Source: Candidatus Aminicenantota bacterium (GTDB taxonomy: Bacteria > Acidobacteriota > Aminicenantia > Aminicenantales > Aminicenantaceae). Taken from it: a DNA stretch of 16,321 nt. The notes beneath the pieces were generated by a model. That model was not told the DNA's origin. It saw only the letters and a program-made list of their open reading frames with translations, and made no database searches. Positions 1-7,536 of this stretch are shown in pieces. Every line of letters begins with the position of its first letter. Positions within the stretch are counted from its first letter, which is position 1. The translations under genes and the position numbers were made by a program. Location of the stretch: contig JAGLRY010000158.1 of assembly GCA_023135995.1 (NCBI GenBank), forward strand, positions 1-16,321, read 5' to 3'.

Positions 1-59
1 TGCCCTATCGTCCCTATGTTTAAATGCGGCTTCGTCCTCTCAAACTTTGCTTTAGCCAT
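1..59 (-). CDS. tuf: Elongation factor Tu, second copy (first 19 codons only)
   Basis: The reverse complement starts with ATG at 59 and reads MAKAKFERTKPHLNIGTIG before the window ends. This is the standard EF-Tu N-terminus, just before the P-loop (GHVDHGKT in the family). EF-Tu is the GTPase that brings aminoacyl-tRNA to the ribosomal A site. The start is fixed by a strong Shine-Dalgarno 7 nt upstream. It follows fusA by 199 bp, the usual str-operon order rpsL-rpsG-fusA-tuf. The few visible codons (AGG, ATA twice, GGG twice, ACG twice) match the unusual codon style of the other tuf at 15275-16321, so the copies are probably kept alike. The gene is cut by the window edge, so nothing can be said about the rest. 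Confidence 0.95.
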   Translation of the reverse strand, partial: MAKAKFERTKPHLNIGTIG

Positions 60-66
60 CTCCTTA

Positions 67-73
67 CCTCCTT
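67..73 (-). promoter_or_regulatory. Strong ribosome binding site of the second tuf
   Basis: In mRNA sense the site reads AAGGAGG, 7 nt before the ATG at 59. A second GGAG lies directly against the start codon. It is the best Shine-Dalgarno match in the window, as expected for the most abundant cell protein. Confidence 0.85.
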
Positions 74-84
74 ATGCTTTGATA

Positions 85-207
85 GTGAAAAGTAAAAAGA
101 CAAAAGTGAAAAGATCGAATTGTTTGAGAAGCTTTGCCTTCATTTTTAGGTCTCCACTTTCACTTTTTCTATTTCTCACTTTCACCTTTTTACTTTTTAC
201 TTTTCTC
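85..207. repeat. Purine/pyrimidine-segregated imperfect inverted repeat between fusA and tuf
   Basis: Positions 87-99 (GAAAAGTAAAAAG) are an exact inverted match of 193-205. The match extends imperfectly to about 85-113 against 181-207 with a bulge. In mRNA sense the 5' arm is nearly all purine and the 3' arm nearly all pyrimidine. A direct repeat of CACTTTCAC plus a T-run occurs at 155-168 and 177-191, 22 bp apart. The spacer therefore looks built from degenerate AAAAGT/AAAGTG units. It could fold between fusA and tuf, with the 3' arm ending about 10 nt before the tuf Shine-Dalgarno. Whether it acts as processing site, attenuator or inert intergenic repeat is unknown. No convincing sigma70 promoter for tuf was found here. 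Confidence 0.6.
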
Positions 208-258
208 TTTGAACTCTTTCCATATTTGTTTATACACATTACGCTTAGCATATTCCTA

Positions 259-2352
259 TTAATGAAGAGGTGCTCGACCCTCAATCCGCGCAATGATCCC
301 TTTGCTCACCTTCGGAGGGACGGACCCATACCTCAAAAATTCCATGGAGAACACACCTCGCCCTTGGGACAGAGTCCTTAAGATCGTTGCGTATCCAAAC
401 ATCTCAGCCAGTGGGACATGCGCCTTCACTTGACGAGATCTTCCGCTCATCCCCATCTCCTCGATCTTACCTCGCCTGGCATTGATATCACTGACAATAT
501 CTCCGATGTATTCATCGGGGCAAAGGACGACAAGACTCATGATGGGCTCGAGAAGCACCGGACTGGCTTTCGCAGCCGCTTCCTTAAAAGCCAGCGAACC
601 CGCTATCTTGAACGCAATGGGTGTGGAATCATCCTCATCAAAGGATCCGTTTATAAGAGTGATCCTCACATCCGCGACCGGGAAACCTGCCAGGATTCCC
701 GCTTCCATTGCCTCCCTGACACCATCCTCGATGGAGGCAATGAACTCATCCGGGATCACGCCCTCTTTTATTCTGTCCACGAATTCGAATCGCTGCCCTC
801 TCTCCATGGGTTCAATATTAACGATGCAATGGCCGTATTGTGTTTTGCCCCCAACCTGCCGAGTATACTTACCCTCGCCCTGTGAAGGCACGGTGATGCT
901 CTCTTTATAGGCCACTTGCGGTCTGCCCAGATTGGCTTTTACACCGAATTCCCTCGCCATCCGGTCCATGAGTATCTCAAGATGAAGCTCGCCCATCCCG
1001 TGGACCAGGGTTTGGCCTGTCATAGGATCGGGCAGCACTTTAAACGTGGGGTCCTCTTTAGTTAATTTTTGGAGAGCTTCAGCCAACTTTACGTGTTCAC
1101 TCCGCGATTTTGGCTCGATATGCGCTGCAATAACAGGCTCTGGGAACTTTATAGTTTCAAGCACTATGGGTCTATTCCTCGCACAGAGTGTATCACCGGT
1201 AGAAAGGCTTTTCATAGACCCAAAAGCGACAATGTCACCCGCATACAATTCCTCGACGTCCTTCCTCTTGTTCGAGTGCATTTCCAGCACGCGCGTGATA
1301 CGTTCTTCCTTTCCTTTGGTCGAGTTGAACACAGAAGAGCCCACACGCGTCTTCCCTGAATAGACACGGACAAACGAAAGGGTGCCGACATAAAGATCAT
1401 TCATGATCTTGAAGACGAGTGCAGAAAATGGCTCTGAATCCGAAGCATTCCGCGTTTCTTCTTTCCCCGTTCGTGGATGATGCCCCATAATAGAAGGGAT
1501 ATCGACTGGAGAAGGCAAGTAGTCCACAACGGCATCGAGCAGGGGATGGACACCTTTATTTTTGAATGACGCGCCAAAAAGAACGGGCACAAATTTCAAA
1601 GCAATCGTCCCTCTCCGAATGGCTTGCCGGATCTCTTCTGGAGAAATGTCCGCTTCATCCAAGTATCGTTCCATCAGTGCATCATCGATATCGCTCAGTT
1701 GCTCCAGCATCTCACCACGCCTTCTCTCTGCTTCTTCCTTGTTTCCTACAGAAACCTCTCTGACATCATAGGTGGATCCGAGGAGGTCTTCTCCCCAGTC
1801 GAGCTCTTTCATCTCAATAAGATCTATCACACCCCTGAAATTCTCCTCACTTCCCAGAGGCATCTGGATTACCAGAGGGTTGGCCGATAATTTTTCTTTC
1901 ATCTCTTTGAAGGCTTTCTCCGGATTCACACCGATTCTGTCCATCTTATTCAGATACACAATTCGAGGGACATTGTACCTGTCAGCCTGTCTCCAAACGG
2001 TCTCAGACTGTGCTTCTACACCTCCCACGCTACAGAGGATGATGATGGCACCATCGAGGACTCTCAGAGAACGTTCAACCTCAACTGTAAAATCCACATG
2101 ACCAGGGGTATCGATGATGTTGATTCGGCAATTATTCCAGCTGCAAGTGGTTGCAGCTGAAGTGATGGTTATTCCCCTCTCCTGCTCCTGAGCCATCCAA
2201 TCCATGACAGCAGTGCCTTCATCCACTTCTCCTATCTTGTGAGTGATTCCCGAGTAGAACAGGATGCGCTCTGTAGTGGTAGTCTTCCCCGCATCGATAT
2301 GTGCCATGATACCGATATTTCTGACATGTTCGATAGGTATTCCTCGTTCCAA
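259..2352 (-). CDS. fusA: Elongation factor G
   Basis: A 697-residue translational GTPase, normal EF-G length, which drives tRNA-mRNA translocation and ribosome recycling. GTPase motifs are in order: AHIDAGKT (17-24), RGITI (59-63), DTPGH (81-85), NKMD (135-138), and a G5 region GASF (260-263) where most EF-Gs read GSAF. Domain III (GELHLEI near 454-460), domain IV (GVIPDEF at 531-537) and domain V follow intact. The domain IV tip loop reads GSFDEDDST (569-577), so Asp572 replaces the conserved His of the canonical GSYHDVDSS loop (His583 in E. coli). The start is TTG: no in-frame ATG or GTG lies upstream, a GGAG sits 7 nt before it, and MERGIPIEHVRNIG aligns with EF-G N-termini. It follows rpsG by 48 nt and precedes tuf. 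The str position argues that it is the main EF-G; the Asp leaves open a variant subclass. Confidence 0.97.
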   Translation of the reverse strand: MERGIPIEHVRNIGIMAHIDAGKTTTTERILFYSGITHKIGEVDEGTAVMDWMAQEQERGITITSAATTCSWNNCRINIIDTPGHVDFTVEVERSLRVLDGAIIILCSVGGVEAQSETVWRQADRYNVPRIVYLNKMDRIGVNPEKAFKEMKEKLSANPLVIQMPLGSEENFRGVIDLIEMKELDWGEDLLGSTYDVREVSVGNKEEAERRRGEMLEQLSDIDDALMERYLDEADISPEEIRQAIRRGTIALKFVPVLFGASFKNKGVHPLLDAVVDYLPSPVDIPSIMGHHPRTGKEETRNASDSEPFSALVFKIMNDLYVGTLSFVRVYSGKTRVGSSVFNSTKGKEERITRVLEMHSNKRKDVEELYAGDIVAFGSMKSLSTGDTLCARNRPIVLETIKFPEPVIAAHIEPKSRSEHVKLAEALQKLTKEDPTFKVLPDPMTGQTLVHGMGELHLEILMDRMAREFGVKANLGRPQVAYKESITVPSQGEGKYTRQVGGKTQYGHCIVNIEPMERGQRFEFVDRIKEGVIPDEFIASIEDGVREAMEAGILAGFPVADVRITLINGSFDEDDSTPIAFKIAGSLAFKEAAAKASPVLLEPIMSLVVLCPDEYIGDIVSDINARRGKIEEMGMSGRSRQVKAHVPLAEMFGYATILRTLSQGRGVFSMEFLRYGSVPPKVSKGIIARIEGRAPLH

Positions 2353-2359
2353 CTCTGCA

Positions 2360-2363
2360 CTCC
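2360..2363 (-). promoter_or_regulatory. Ribosome binding site deciding the TTG start of fusA
   Basis: GGAG lies 7 nt upstream of TTG at 2352-2350. The nearby ATG that overlaps this motif is in a different frame, so the site supports TTG initiation of EF-G. Confidence 0.7.
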
Positions 2364-2400
2364 ATTTTGGTCTTCGTAAAAAAATCCTTAATCAGGGAAT

Positions 2401-2871
2401 CTACCATTTATAATGGGCAAAAGCTCTGTTGGCATCTGCCATCTTATGTGTATCTTCTCTCTTTTTTATCGCTCCACCACGGTTGTTGGCGGCATCCAAA
2501 ATCTCAGTCGAAAGCTTGTCAATCATGCTTTTTCCCGGTCTTTCCGTCGCATAGCGAAGGATCCATCGAACCGCCAGTGACGTGGCTCGGTTGACAGAGA
2601 CTTCGATCGGGACCTGATAGGTTGCTCCTCCAACCCTCCGAGATTTCGTCTCCAGGGAGGGTCGTACGTTTTCCACCGCCTTTTCGAACATTTTCAGGGG
2701 GTCTTCCTTCGCCTTCTGCTTCACCTGTTCCATCGAACTGTACACGATTCTTTCAGCCAGGCTCTTCTTCCCTTTTTTCATCACAGCATTGATGAATTTT
2801 GAGATGAGCGTGCTGTTATAGAAGTGATCGGGATTCAACTTCCTCTTCTTGATTGTTCCTCTTCTGGGCAT
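2401..2871 (-). CDS. rpsG: 30S ribosomal protein S7
   Basis: A 156-residue protein, the usual S7 length. It starts MPRRGTIKKRKLNPD and holds the family segments SRRVGGATYQVPIEV, RATSLAVRWI and the C-terminal ANRAFAHYKW. S7 is a primary 16S rRNA binding protein that nucleates the small-subunit head and lines the E-site and mRNA exit. The ATG at 2871 has AGGAG 6 nt upstream. It lies 11 nt after rpsL, so the two are almost certainly co-translated. In E. coli S7 represses its own operon by binding the rpsL-rpsG spacer. That spacer is too short here for the same structure, so any autoregulation must use another site. Confidence 0.98.
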   Translation of the reverse strand: MPRRGTIKKRKLNPDHFYNSTLISKFINAVMKKGKKSLAERIVYSSMEQVKQKAKEDPLKMFEKAVENVRPSLETKSRRVGGATYQVPIEVSVNRATSLAVRWILRYATERPGKSMIDKLSTEILDAANNRGGAIKKREDTHKMADANRAFAHYKW

Positions 2872-2882
2872 GTGTGGCTCCT

Positions 2883-3272
2883 CTAGCTAGCGCTCCGTCT
2901 CTCCTTAGGCCTTTTACTACCGTATTTAGATCGGCTTTTCATCCTCTCTGCCACTCCTTCACAATCCAAGGAGCCTCGGATCACATGATAGCGGACTCCA
3001 GGTAAGTCCTTTACCCGGCCGCCCCTTATCAGAACGATCGCGTGTTCTTGGAGGTTGTGGCCGACTCCCGGAATATATCCTGTAACCTCTATGTTGTTCG
3101 TCAGCCTGACTCTTGCGACTTTCCGCATCGCCGAATTCGGCTTTTTCGGAGTTGTCGTAAAAACACGGGTACACACCCCCCTCTTTTGGGGGCATCCTTC
3201 TAAGGCCGGAGATTTCCCCTTGTATTTCTTCGTCGTTCGGCCTTTTCTTACCAATTGATTGACAGTCGGCAA
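2883..3272 (-). CDS. rpsL: 30S ribosomal protein S12
   Basis: A 129-residue decoding-centre protein. Visible family blocks are CPQKRGVCTRV (27-37), TTTPKKPNSA (39-48), GHNLQEHA and RVKDLPGVRYH (86-96). The lysines where streptomycin-resistance changes occur (the PKKPNS and VKDLPG lysines) are wild type. The start is TTG at 3272-3270, giving TPTVNQL-like residues right after the initiator; no in-frame ATG or GTG is available before an upstream stop, and GGAG stands 8 nt away. It is the first gene after the only strong promoter in the window and so heads the str cluster rpsL-rpsG-fusA-tuf, although no terminator separates it from rpoC and read-through is possible. The C-terminal tail (KERRSAS) is slightly longer than in E. 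coli. Confidence 0.97.
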   Translation of the reverse strand: MPTVNQLVRKGRTTKKYKGKSPALEGCPQKRGVCTRVFTTTPKKPNSAMRKVARVRLTNNIEVTGYIPGVGHNLQEHAIVLIRGGRVKDLPGVRYHVIRGSLDCEGVAERMKSRSKYGSKRPKERRSAS

Positions 3273-3280
3273 TTCACTAA

Positions 3281-3284
3281 CTCC
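3281..3284 (-). promoter_or_regulatory. Ribosome binding site deciding the TTG start of rpsL
   Basis: GGAG lies 8 nt before TTG at 3272. It is embedded in an out-of-frame five-codon reading frame (ATG at 3294, stop at 3279-3277) that covers the same site; that mini-ORF has no ribosome binding site of its own and may be chance. Confidence 0.7.
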
Positions 3285-3306
3285 TTTTCAACATAAAAGT
3301 GTTTGG

Positions 3307-3344
3307 CATCCGTCTCACTCAGGTGAAATACCACGAGACGAATG
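3307..3344 (-). promoter_or_regulatory. Hairpin at the predicted 5' end of the rpsL (str) transcript
   Basis: In mRNA sense CATTCGTCTC (3344-3335) pairs with GAGACGGATG (3316-3307): 10 bp including one G-U. The 18-nt loop contains a small inner GGT/ACC pairing. It begins within about a nucleotide of the start site predicted from the -10 box. No T-run follows directly, so it does not look like an intrinsic terminator for rpoC. Possible roles are 5' end protection of the mRNA or a ribosomal-protein binding site; neither is shown. Confidence 0.6.
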
Positions 3345-3349
3345 TCAGG

Positions 3350-3379
3350 ATAATAGCAAAAATTACCCTTCTATGTCAA
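3350..3379 (-). promoter_or_regulatory. Sigma70-type promoter of the str cluster
   Basis: The -35 box TTGACA is at 3379-3374, the -10 box TATTAT at 3355-3350, with 18 nt between. Transcription would start near 3343 and give a leader of about 70 nt before rpsL. The -35 begins 14 nt past the rpoC stop codon. It is a near-consensus match in a non-coding gap placed correctly for rpsL, and the only such match I found in the window. Confidence 0.8.
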
Positions 3380-3393
3380 GGAAATTGAAACAT

Positions 3394-6300
3394 TTAGCTC
3401 AGTTCGGAGTCGCCCAGCTGAATGTCGATTTCCTCTCCGATTTCTTCCCCTCGATCCTCCTTGATTTCAATGTCACGGTAAAATTTATAGCCTGTGCCAG
3501 CCGGGATCAATCGTCCCATGATAATATTCTCTTTCAGTCGACGGAGGTAGTCGACCTTTCCGTATAAGCTGGCCTCAGTCAGGACACGCGTCGTTTCCTG
3601 GAATGATGCTGCGGCGATAAAGCTGTCTGTGCTCAGAGCACTCTTAGTGATCCCCAAGAGGAGGGGTCTGGCTTTGGCGGGTTTTCCACCCTCTTTCAGC
3701 ATTTTTTCGTTCTCATCCTGGAAGAAGAACTTGTCCATCTGCTCATCCACCAAGAATTCTGTATCACCCACCTCTTCGACTTTGACCCAGCGCAGCATCT
3801 GGCGGATGATGACCTCGATGTGTTTATCGTTTATGGCGACTCCTTGAAGTCTGTAGACTTCCTGAACCTCACGCAAAAGATACTCCGCCAGCTCTTTCTC
3901 TCCCAGAACTTTCAGTATGTCGTGAGGATTCACCGGACCATCCATGAGAGGGGTCCCCGCTCGTACTCGTTCACCCTCACCGGCACTGAGATGTGCTCCT
4001 TTGGGAATGAAGTATTCCTTCTCTCCCCCTCGTTCATTGTGGACTGTGAGCTTCCTGTTGCCTCTGACCAAACCTCCATACTTCACGACACCATCGATCT
4101 CAGAGATCACAGCATGAGACTTGGGACGGCGCGCCTCGAACAACTCTTCCGCCCTTGGCAATCCACCCGTTATATCCTTAGTCCGTGCGGCCTCTCTGGG
4201 AATCTTTGCAAGTACAGTTCCTGCATAGACTTTATCACTGTCCTTAACTTCGAGGTTTGCTCCTGAGGGCAAGAAATATTTCCGAAGAGCCTTCTTATTC
4301 TTATCCGTGATGAGGATCTGAGGCTGCATTTTTTCATCTTTGGGATCTATGATGACAGGGGTGATCATACCCGTCCATTCATCTTGGACTTCTTCCATAG
4401 TCACCTCGAGAACAACGTCATGAAATTTGACGATCCCCGACTCTTCGCTGATGATAAACGTGTTGAAAGGATCCCATTCCGCAAATTCCTGATGTGCCTT
4501 GACTTCTTCCATGTCATTGACAAGAACATTTGCTCCATAGGGAACCTGATAGCGCTCGATCTCTCGCTGCCTATGGTCAAGTATGGCAATACTCGCGTTC
4601 CTGTTCACAACGATGATGGAACCTTCTCTGCTGATAACAGACTTGAGGTCATCACTGAACTTGACTATTCCATCATTCTTTGCTTCCAGTTTCGATCGTT
4701 CGGCTCCGCCCATGGCGATCCCGCCTATGTGGAAGGTCCTCATGGTCAGCTGTGTTCCGGGTTCTCCGATGGATTGGGCTGCAGTGATCCCGACAGCCTC
4801 TCCAAGCTCGACGAGATCACCCGTTGCCATATCGCGTCCGTAGCAGAGCTGACAGACTCCTCTCTGATATTCGCACGTCAGAATCGAACGGATCTTGATC
4901 CTCTCGATGCCCAAATGCTCCAGTTTCTGAGCGACCTCTTCGGTAATCTCTTCGTTGACGTCGATGATCAGATCATTCGTATCCGGATGGAGGAGTTTTT
5001 CCAGTGAGGTACGGCCCACAATCCTGTCCACAAGGGGTTCTATGAGTTCACCATTTTCCACGATAGCTGTTATGTACACGCCCTTTAAGGTTCCACAGTC
5101 ATGCTCATCGATGATCACTTCTTGGGCCACATCGACAAGTTTGCGCGTGAGATAGCCAGAGTTCGCTGTTTTTAGCGCAGTATCCGCCAAGCCTTTTCGC
5201 GCACCGTGTGTGGAGATAAAATATTGCACAACGTTCAAACCTTCACGCAAATTCGAGATAATGGGCATCTCGATGATCTCTCCAGAAGGTTTGCTCATGA
5301 GACCACGCATGCCAGCCAGCTGTCGGATCTGCTGTTTATTCCCTCGAGACCCAGAATCCGCCATCACGAACAATGGATTCAGTTCATCGCTCTCAAAACT
5401 AACCTTGCGCATTTGTTCGATCATTGCGCTGGACACTCGGTCCGTGACTCCACCCCATATTTCGACGATACGATTGAATCGTTCTCTGGATGAAATCACG
5501 CCTTCCTGATACAGATTTTCGATCTTCTGGACTTCCTTCTGCGCTTTCTCCACCATTCCTTGTTTCTCTCTGGGAATTATAAAATCATCGATCCCCAAGG
5601 AGAAGCCCGCCTGAGTTGCATAATTGAATCCCAACTCTTTCATTTCGTCTAAGATCTTGATCGTGGACTCGTGTCCCACTTTGAGGTAGGAATAGTAGAC
5701 AATACTTTCTAAGCCTTTCTTTTTCAGTTTGCCGTTGATAAAAGGAATGCCCTCGGCTAGGATGTTGTTGAAGATGATCCGTCCCGGGGTCGTTTCAATG
5801 ACTTTATTAACGATGTCAGACACAGGACACGTCAAGACAGCTTGGTCATCATAGTAAGTGGAGATATTCATGAAGGGGCCCTTGAACTTGACCTTGACGC
5901 CCGCATGGAGTCCAACTTCTTTATTCTCCAGCGCCAAGAGCACTTCTTCTGGCGAAGAGAAAACTCGCCCCTCGCCTTTCTGCCTCGGCCTCTCCAAAGT
6001 CAAATAATAGCACCCCAAAACCATATCTTGGCTAGGAATAGCCAGTGGTCTGCCATGCGCAGGAGAAAGAATGTTTTCTGTGGAGAGCATCAGTGTCCTG
6101 GCCTCCACCTGGGCCTCAACGGAGAGTGGGATGTGCACCGCCATCTGGTCCCCATCAAAATCTGCATTAAAAGCTGCACAGACTAGAGGATGGATCTGGA
6201 TGGCCTTCCCTTCGACCAGGATCGGCTCAAAAGCTTGGATCCCGAGCCTGTGAAGAGTGGGCGCACGGTTGAGTAGAATGGGATGTTCCTTAACTACTTC

Positions 6301-7536
6301 CTCGAGATAATCCCAAACTTCAGGTCTTTCCTCTTCATGCCACTCTCTAGCGATCTTAACGCTGGGCACTAAGCCTTCTTTTTCAAGTTTATGGAAGATG
6401 AAAGGTTTGAACAATTCCAGGGCCATTTTTTTCGGCAGTCCACACTGATTCAGCTTTAGCTCTGGGCCCACAACGATCACGGAGCGCCCGGAATAATCGA
6501 CCCGTTTGCCGAGCAAGTTCTGCCGGAATCGCCCCTGTTTTCCACGAAGAGCCTCACTCAAAGACTTGAGGGGCCGTCTGTTCGCTCCCAGGTGAACGCG
6601 ACCGCGCTTCCCGTTGTCAAAAAGAGCATCCACGGCCTCCTGCAGCATTCGTTTTTCATTCCTGATGATGAGCTCCGGCGCTTTGAGTTCGATAAGCTTC
6701 TTCAACCGGTTATTCCTGTTGATGACTCTCCGGTACAGGTCGTTCAGATCCGAAGTCGCAAAACGTCCCCCATCCAGCCGGACAAGAGGCCTGAGGTCTG
6801 GGGGAATGACAGGGATCACATCCAGGATCATCCACTCAGCACGATTGCCCGAGGTTTTGAGAGCTTTGAACACTCGCAGCCGTTTGGCATGGCGGAGTTT
6901 CCGCTGTTGGGATGTCTCGGTCTTCATCAATTTCCGCAGTTCGTCACTCTCTTTGTTTATCTCTATCCGTTCAAGGATCTTTTTAATGGCTTCAGCTCCG
7001 ATGGACACTTCCAGCTTATCACCAAATTTTTCCCGCGCTTCTTTGTATTCCTCTTCGGTCAGCAGCTGTCTCACCTGATAGGGAGTATCTCCGGGATCGA
7101 TCACGATGTAGGATTCAAAATAGAGCACTTTTTCCAGATCTTTGATAGAAAGATCCACCACGAGACCTATGCGGCTTGGCGTTCCCTTAAAAAACCAAAT
7201 GTGTGCCACGGGTGACGCCAGCTGAATATGGCCCATGCGTTCACGTCTAACTTTCGACCGCGTAACCTCAACTCCACACCGTTCACAGATGATCCCCCTG
7301 TACTTCATCCGTTTATATTTACCGCAGAGACATTCATAATCATTGATAGGGCCGAAGATCTTGGCACAAAAAAGGCCATCTTTTTCAGGCTTGAATGTCC
7401 TGTAATTGATGGTTTCAGGCTTGACAACCTCACCCCACGACCAGCTCTTGATCTTTTCGGGTGAGGCGATAGAGATCCTCACCTGATCGAAATCAACCTT
7501 AGGTTTTCCTCCCATGGCATGCCTGGTATCCATCAT
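3394..7536 (-). CDS. rpoC: DNA-directed RNA polymerase subunit beta'
   Basis: A 1380-residue beta' subunit, which forms the clamp and active site of RNA polymerase. The N-terminal zinc-binding domain has Cys69, 71, 84 and 87 (CxC-x12-CxxC). The catalytic loop NADFDGDQ is at 457-464, with Asp459, 461 and 463 binding Mg2+. The bridge helix (HGARKGLADTALK) is near 777-789. The second zinc site uses Cys814, 888, 895 and 898. The trigger loop (SIGEPGTQLTMRTFH, 922-936) is interrupted by an SI3-type insertion at about 942-1115 with sandwich-barrel-like repeats, before TKDITGGLPR. SI3 is typical of proteobacteria and other diderm lineages. The first ATG overlaps the rpoB stop (ATGA); a second ATG at 7533 has better spacing (7 nt) from GGAG, so the true start may be one codon later. 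The C-terminus is acidic. Confidence 0.99.
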   Translation of the reverse strand: MMDTRHAMGGKPKVDFDQVRISIASPEKIKSWSWGEVVKPETINYRTFKPEKDGLFCAKIFGPINDYECLCGKYKRMKYRGIICERCGVEVTRSKVRRERMGHIQLASPVAHIWFFKGTPSRIGLVVDLSIKDLEKVLYFESYIVIDPGDTPYQVRQLLTEEEYKEAREKFGDKLEVSIGAEAIKKILERIEINKESDELRKLMKTETSQQRKLRHAKRLRVFKALKTSGNRAEWMILDVIPVIPPDLRPLVRLDGGRFATSDLNDLYRRVINRNNRLKKLIELKAPELIIRNEKRMLQEAVDALFDNGKRGRVHLGANRRPLKSLSEALRGKQGRFRQNLLGKRVDYSGRSVIVVGPELKLNQCGLPKKMALELFKPFIFHKLEKEGLVPSVKIAREWHEEERPEVWDYLEEVVKEHPILLNRAPTLHRLGIQAFEPILVEGKAIQIHPLVCAAFNADFDGDQMAVHIPLSVEAQVEARTLMLSTENILSPAHGRPLAIPSQDMVLGCYYLTLERPRQKGEGRVFSSPEEVLLALENKEVGLHAGVKVKFKGPFMNISTYYDDQAVLTCPVSDIVNKVIETTPGRIIFNNILAEGIPFINGKLKKKGLESIVYYSYLKVGHESTIKILDEMKELGFNYATQAGFSLGIDDFIIPREKQGMVEKAQKEVQKIENLYQEGVISSRERFNRIVEIWGGVTDRVSSAMIEQMRKVSFESDELNPLFVMADSGSRGNKQQIRQLAGMRGLMSKPSGEIIEMPIISNLREGLNVVQYFISTHGARKGLADTALKTANSGYLTRKLVDVAQEVIIDEHDCGTLKGVYITAIVENGELIEPLVDRIVGRTSLEKLLHPDTNDLIIDVNEEITEEVAQKLEHLGIERIKIRSILTCEYQRGVCQLCYGRDMATGDLVELGEAVGITAAQSIGEPGTQLTMRTFHIGGIAMGGAERSKLEAKNDGIVKFSDDLKSVISREGSIIVVNRNASIAILDHRQREIERYQVPYGANVLVNDMEEVKAHQEFAEWDPFNTFIISEESGIVKFHDVVLEVTMEEVQDEWTGMITPVIIDPKDEKMQPQILITDKNKKALRKYFLPSGANLEVKDSDKVYAGTVLAKIPREAARTKDITGGLPRAEELFEARRPKSHAVISEIDGVVKYGGLVRGNRKLTVHNERGGEKEYFIPKGAHLSAGEGERVRAGTPLMDGPVNPHDILKVLGEKELAEYLLREVQEVYRLQGVAINDKHIEVIIRQMLRWVKVEEVGDTEFLVDEQMDKFFFQDENEKMLKEGGKPAKARPLLLGITKSALSTDSFIAAASFQETTRVLTEASLYGKVDYLRRLKENIIMGRLIPAGTGYKFYRDIEIKEDRGEEIGEEIDIQLGDSELS

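Noticed and set aside
72..293. A 73-codon minus-strand frame ending just before the tuf ribosome binding site
   Set aside because: It overlaps the end of fusA in another frame, and its composition (KVKSKKVKV, then LFTFVFLLFT) comes directly from the AAAAGT repeat. A 23-residue version from an internal ATG has no Shine-Dalgarno.
2219..2407. A 62-codon minus-strand frame across the rpsG-fusA gap
   Set aside because: It is a shifted frame of the conserved fusA start; the ATG is out of frame, and the TTG start explains the same Shine-Dalgarno.
4384..5007. A 207-codon plus-strand frame, with a similar one at 6592-7215
   Set aside because: Both are antisense to conserved rpoC and show no recognisable domain.
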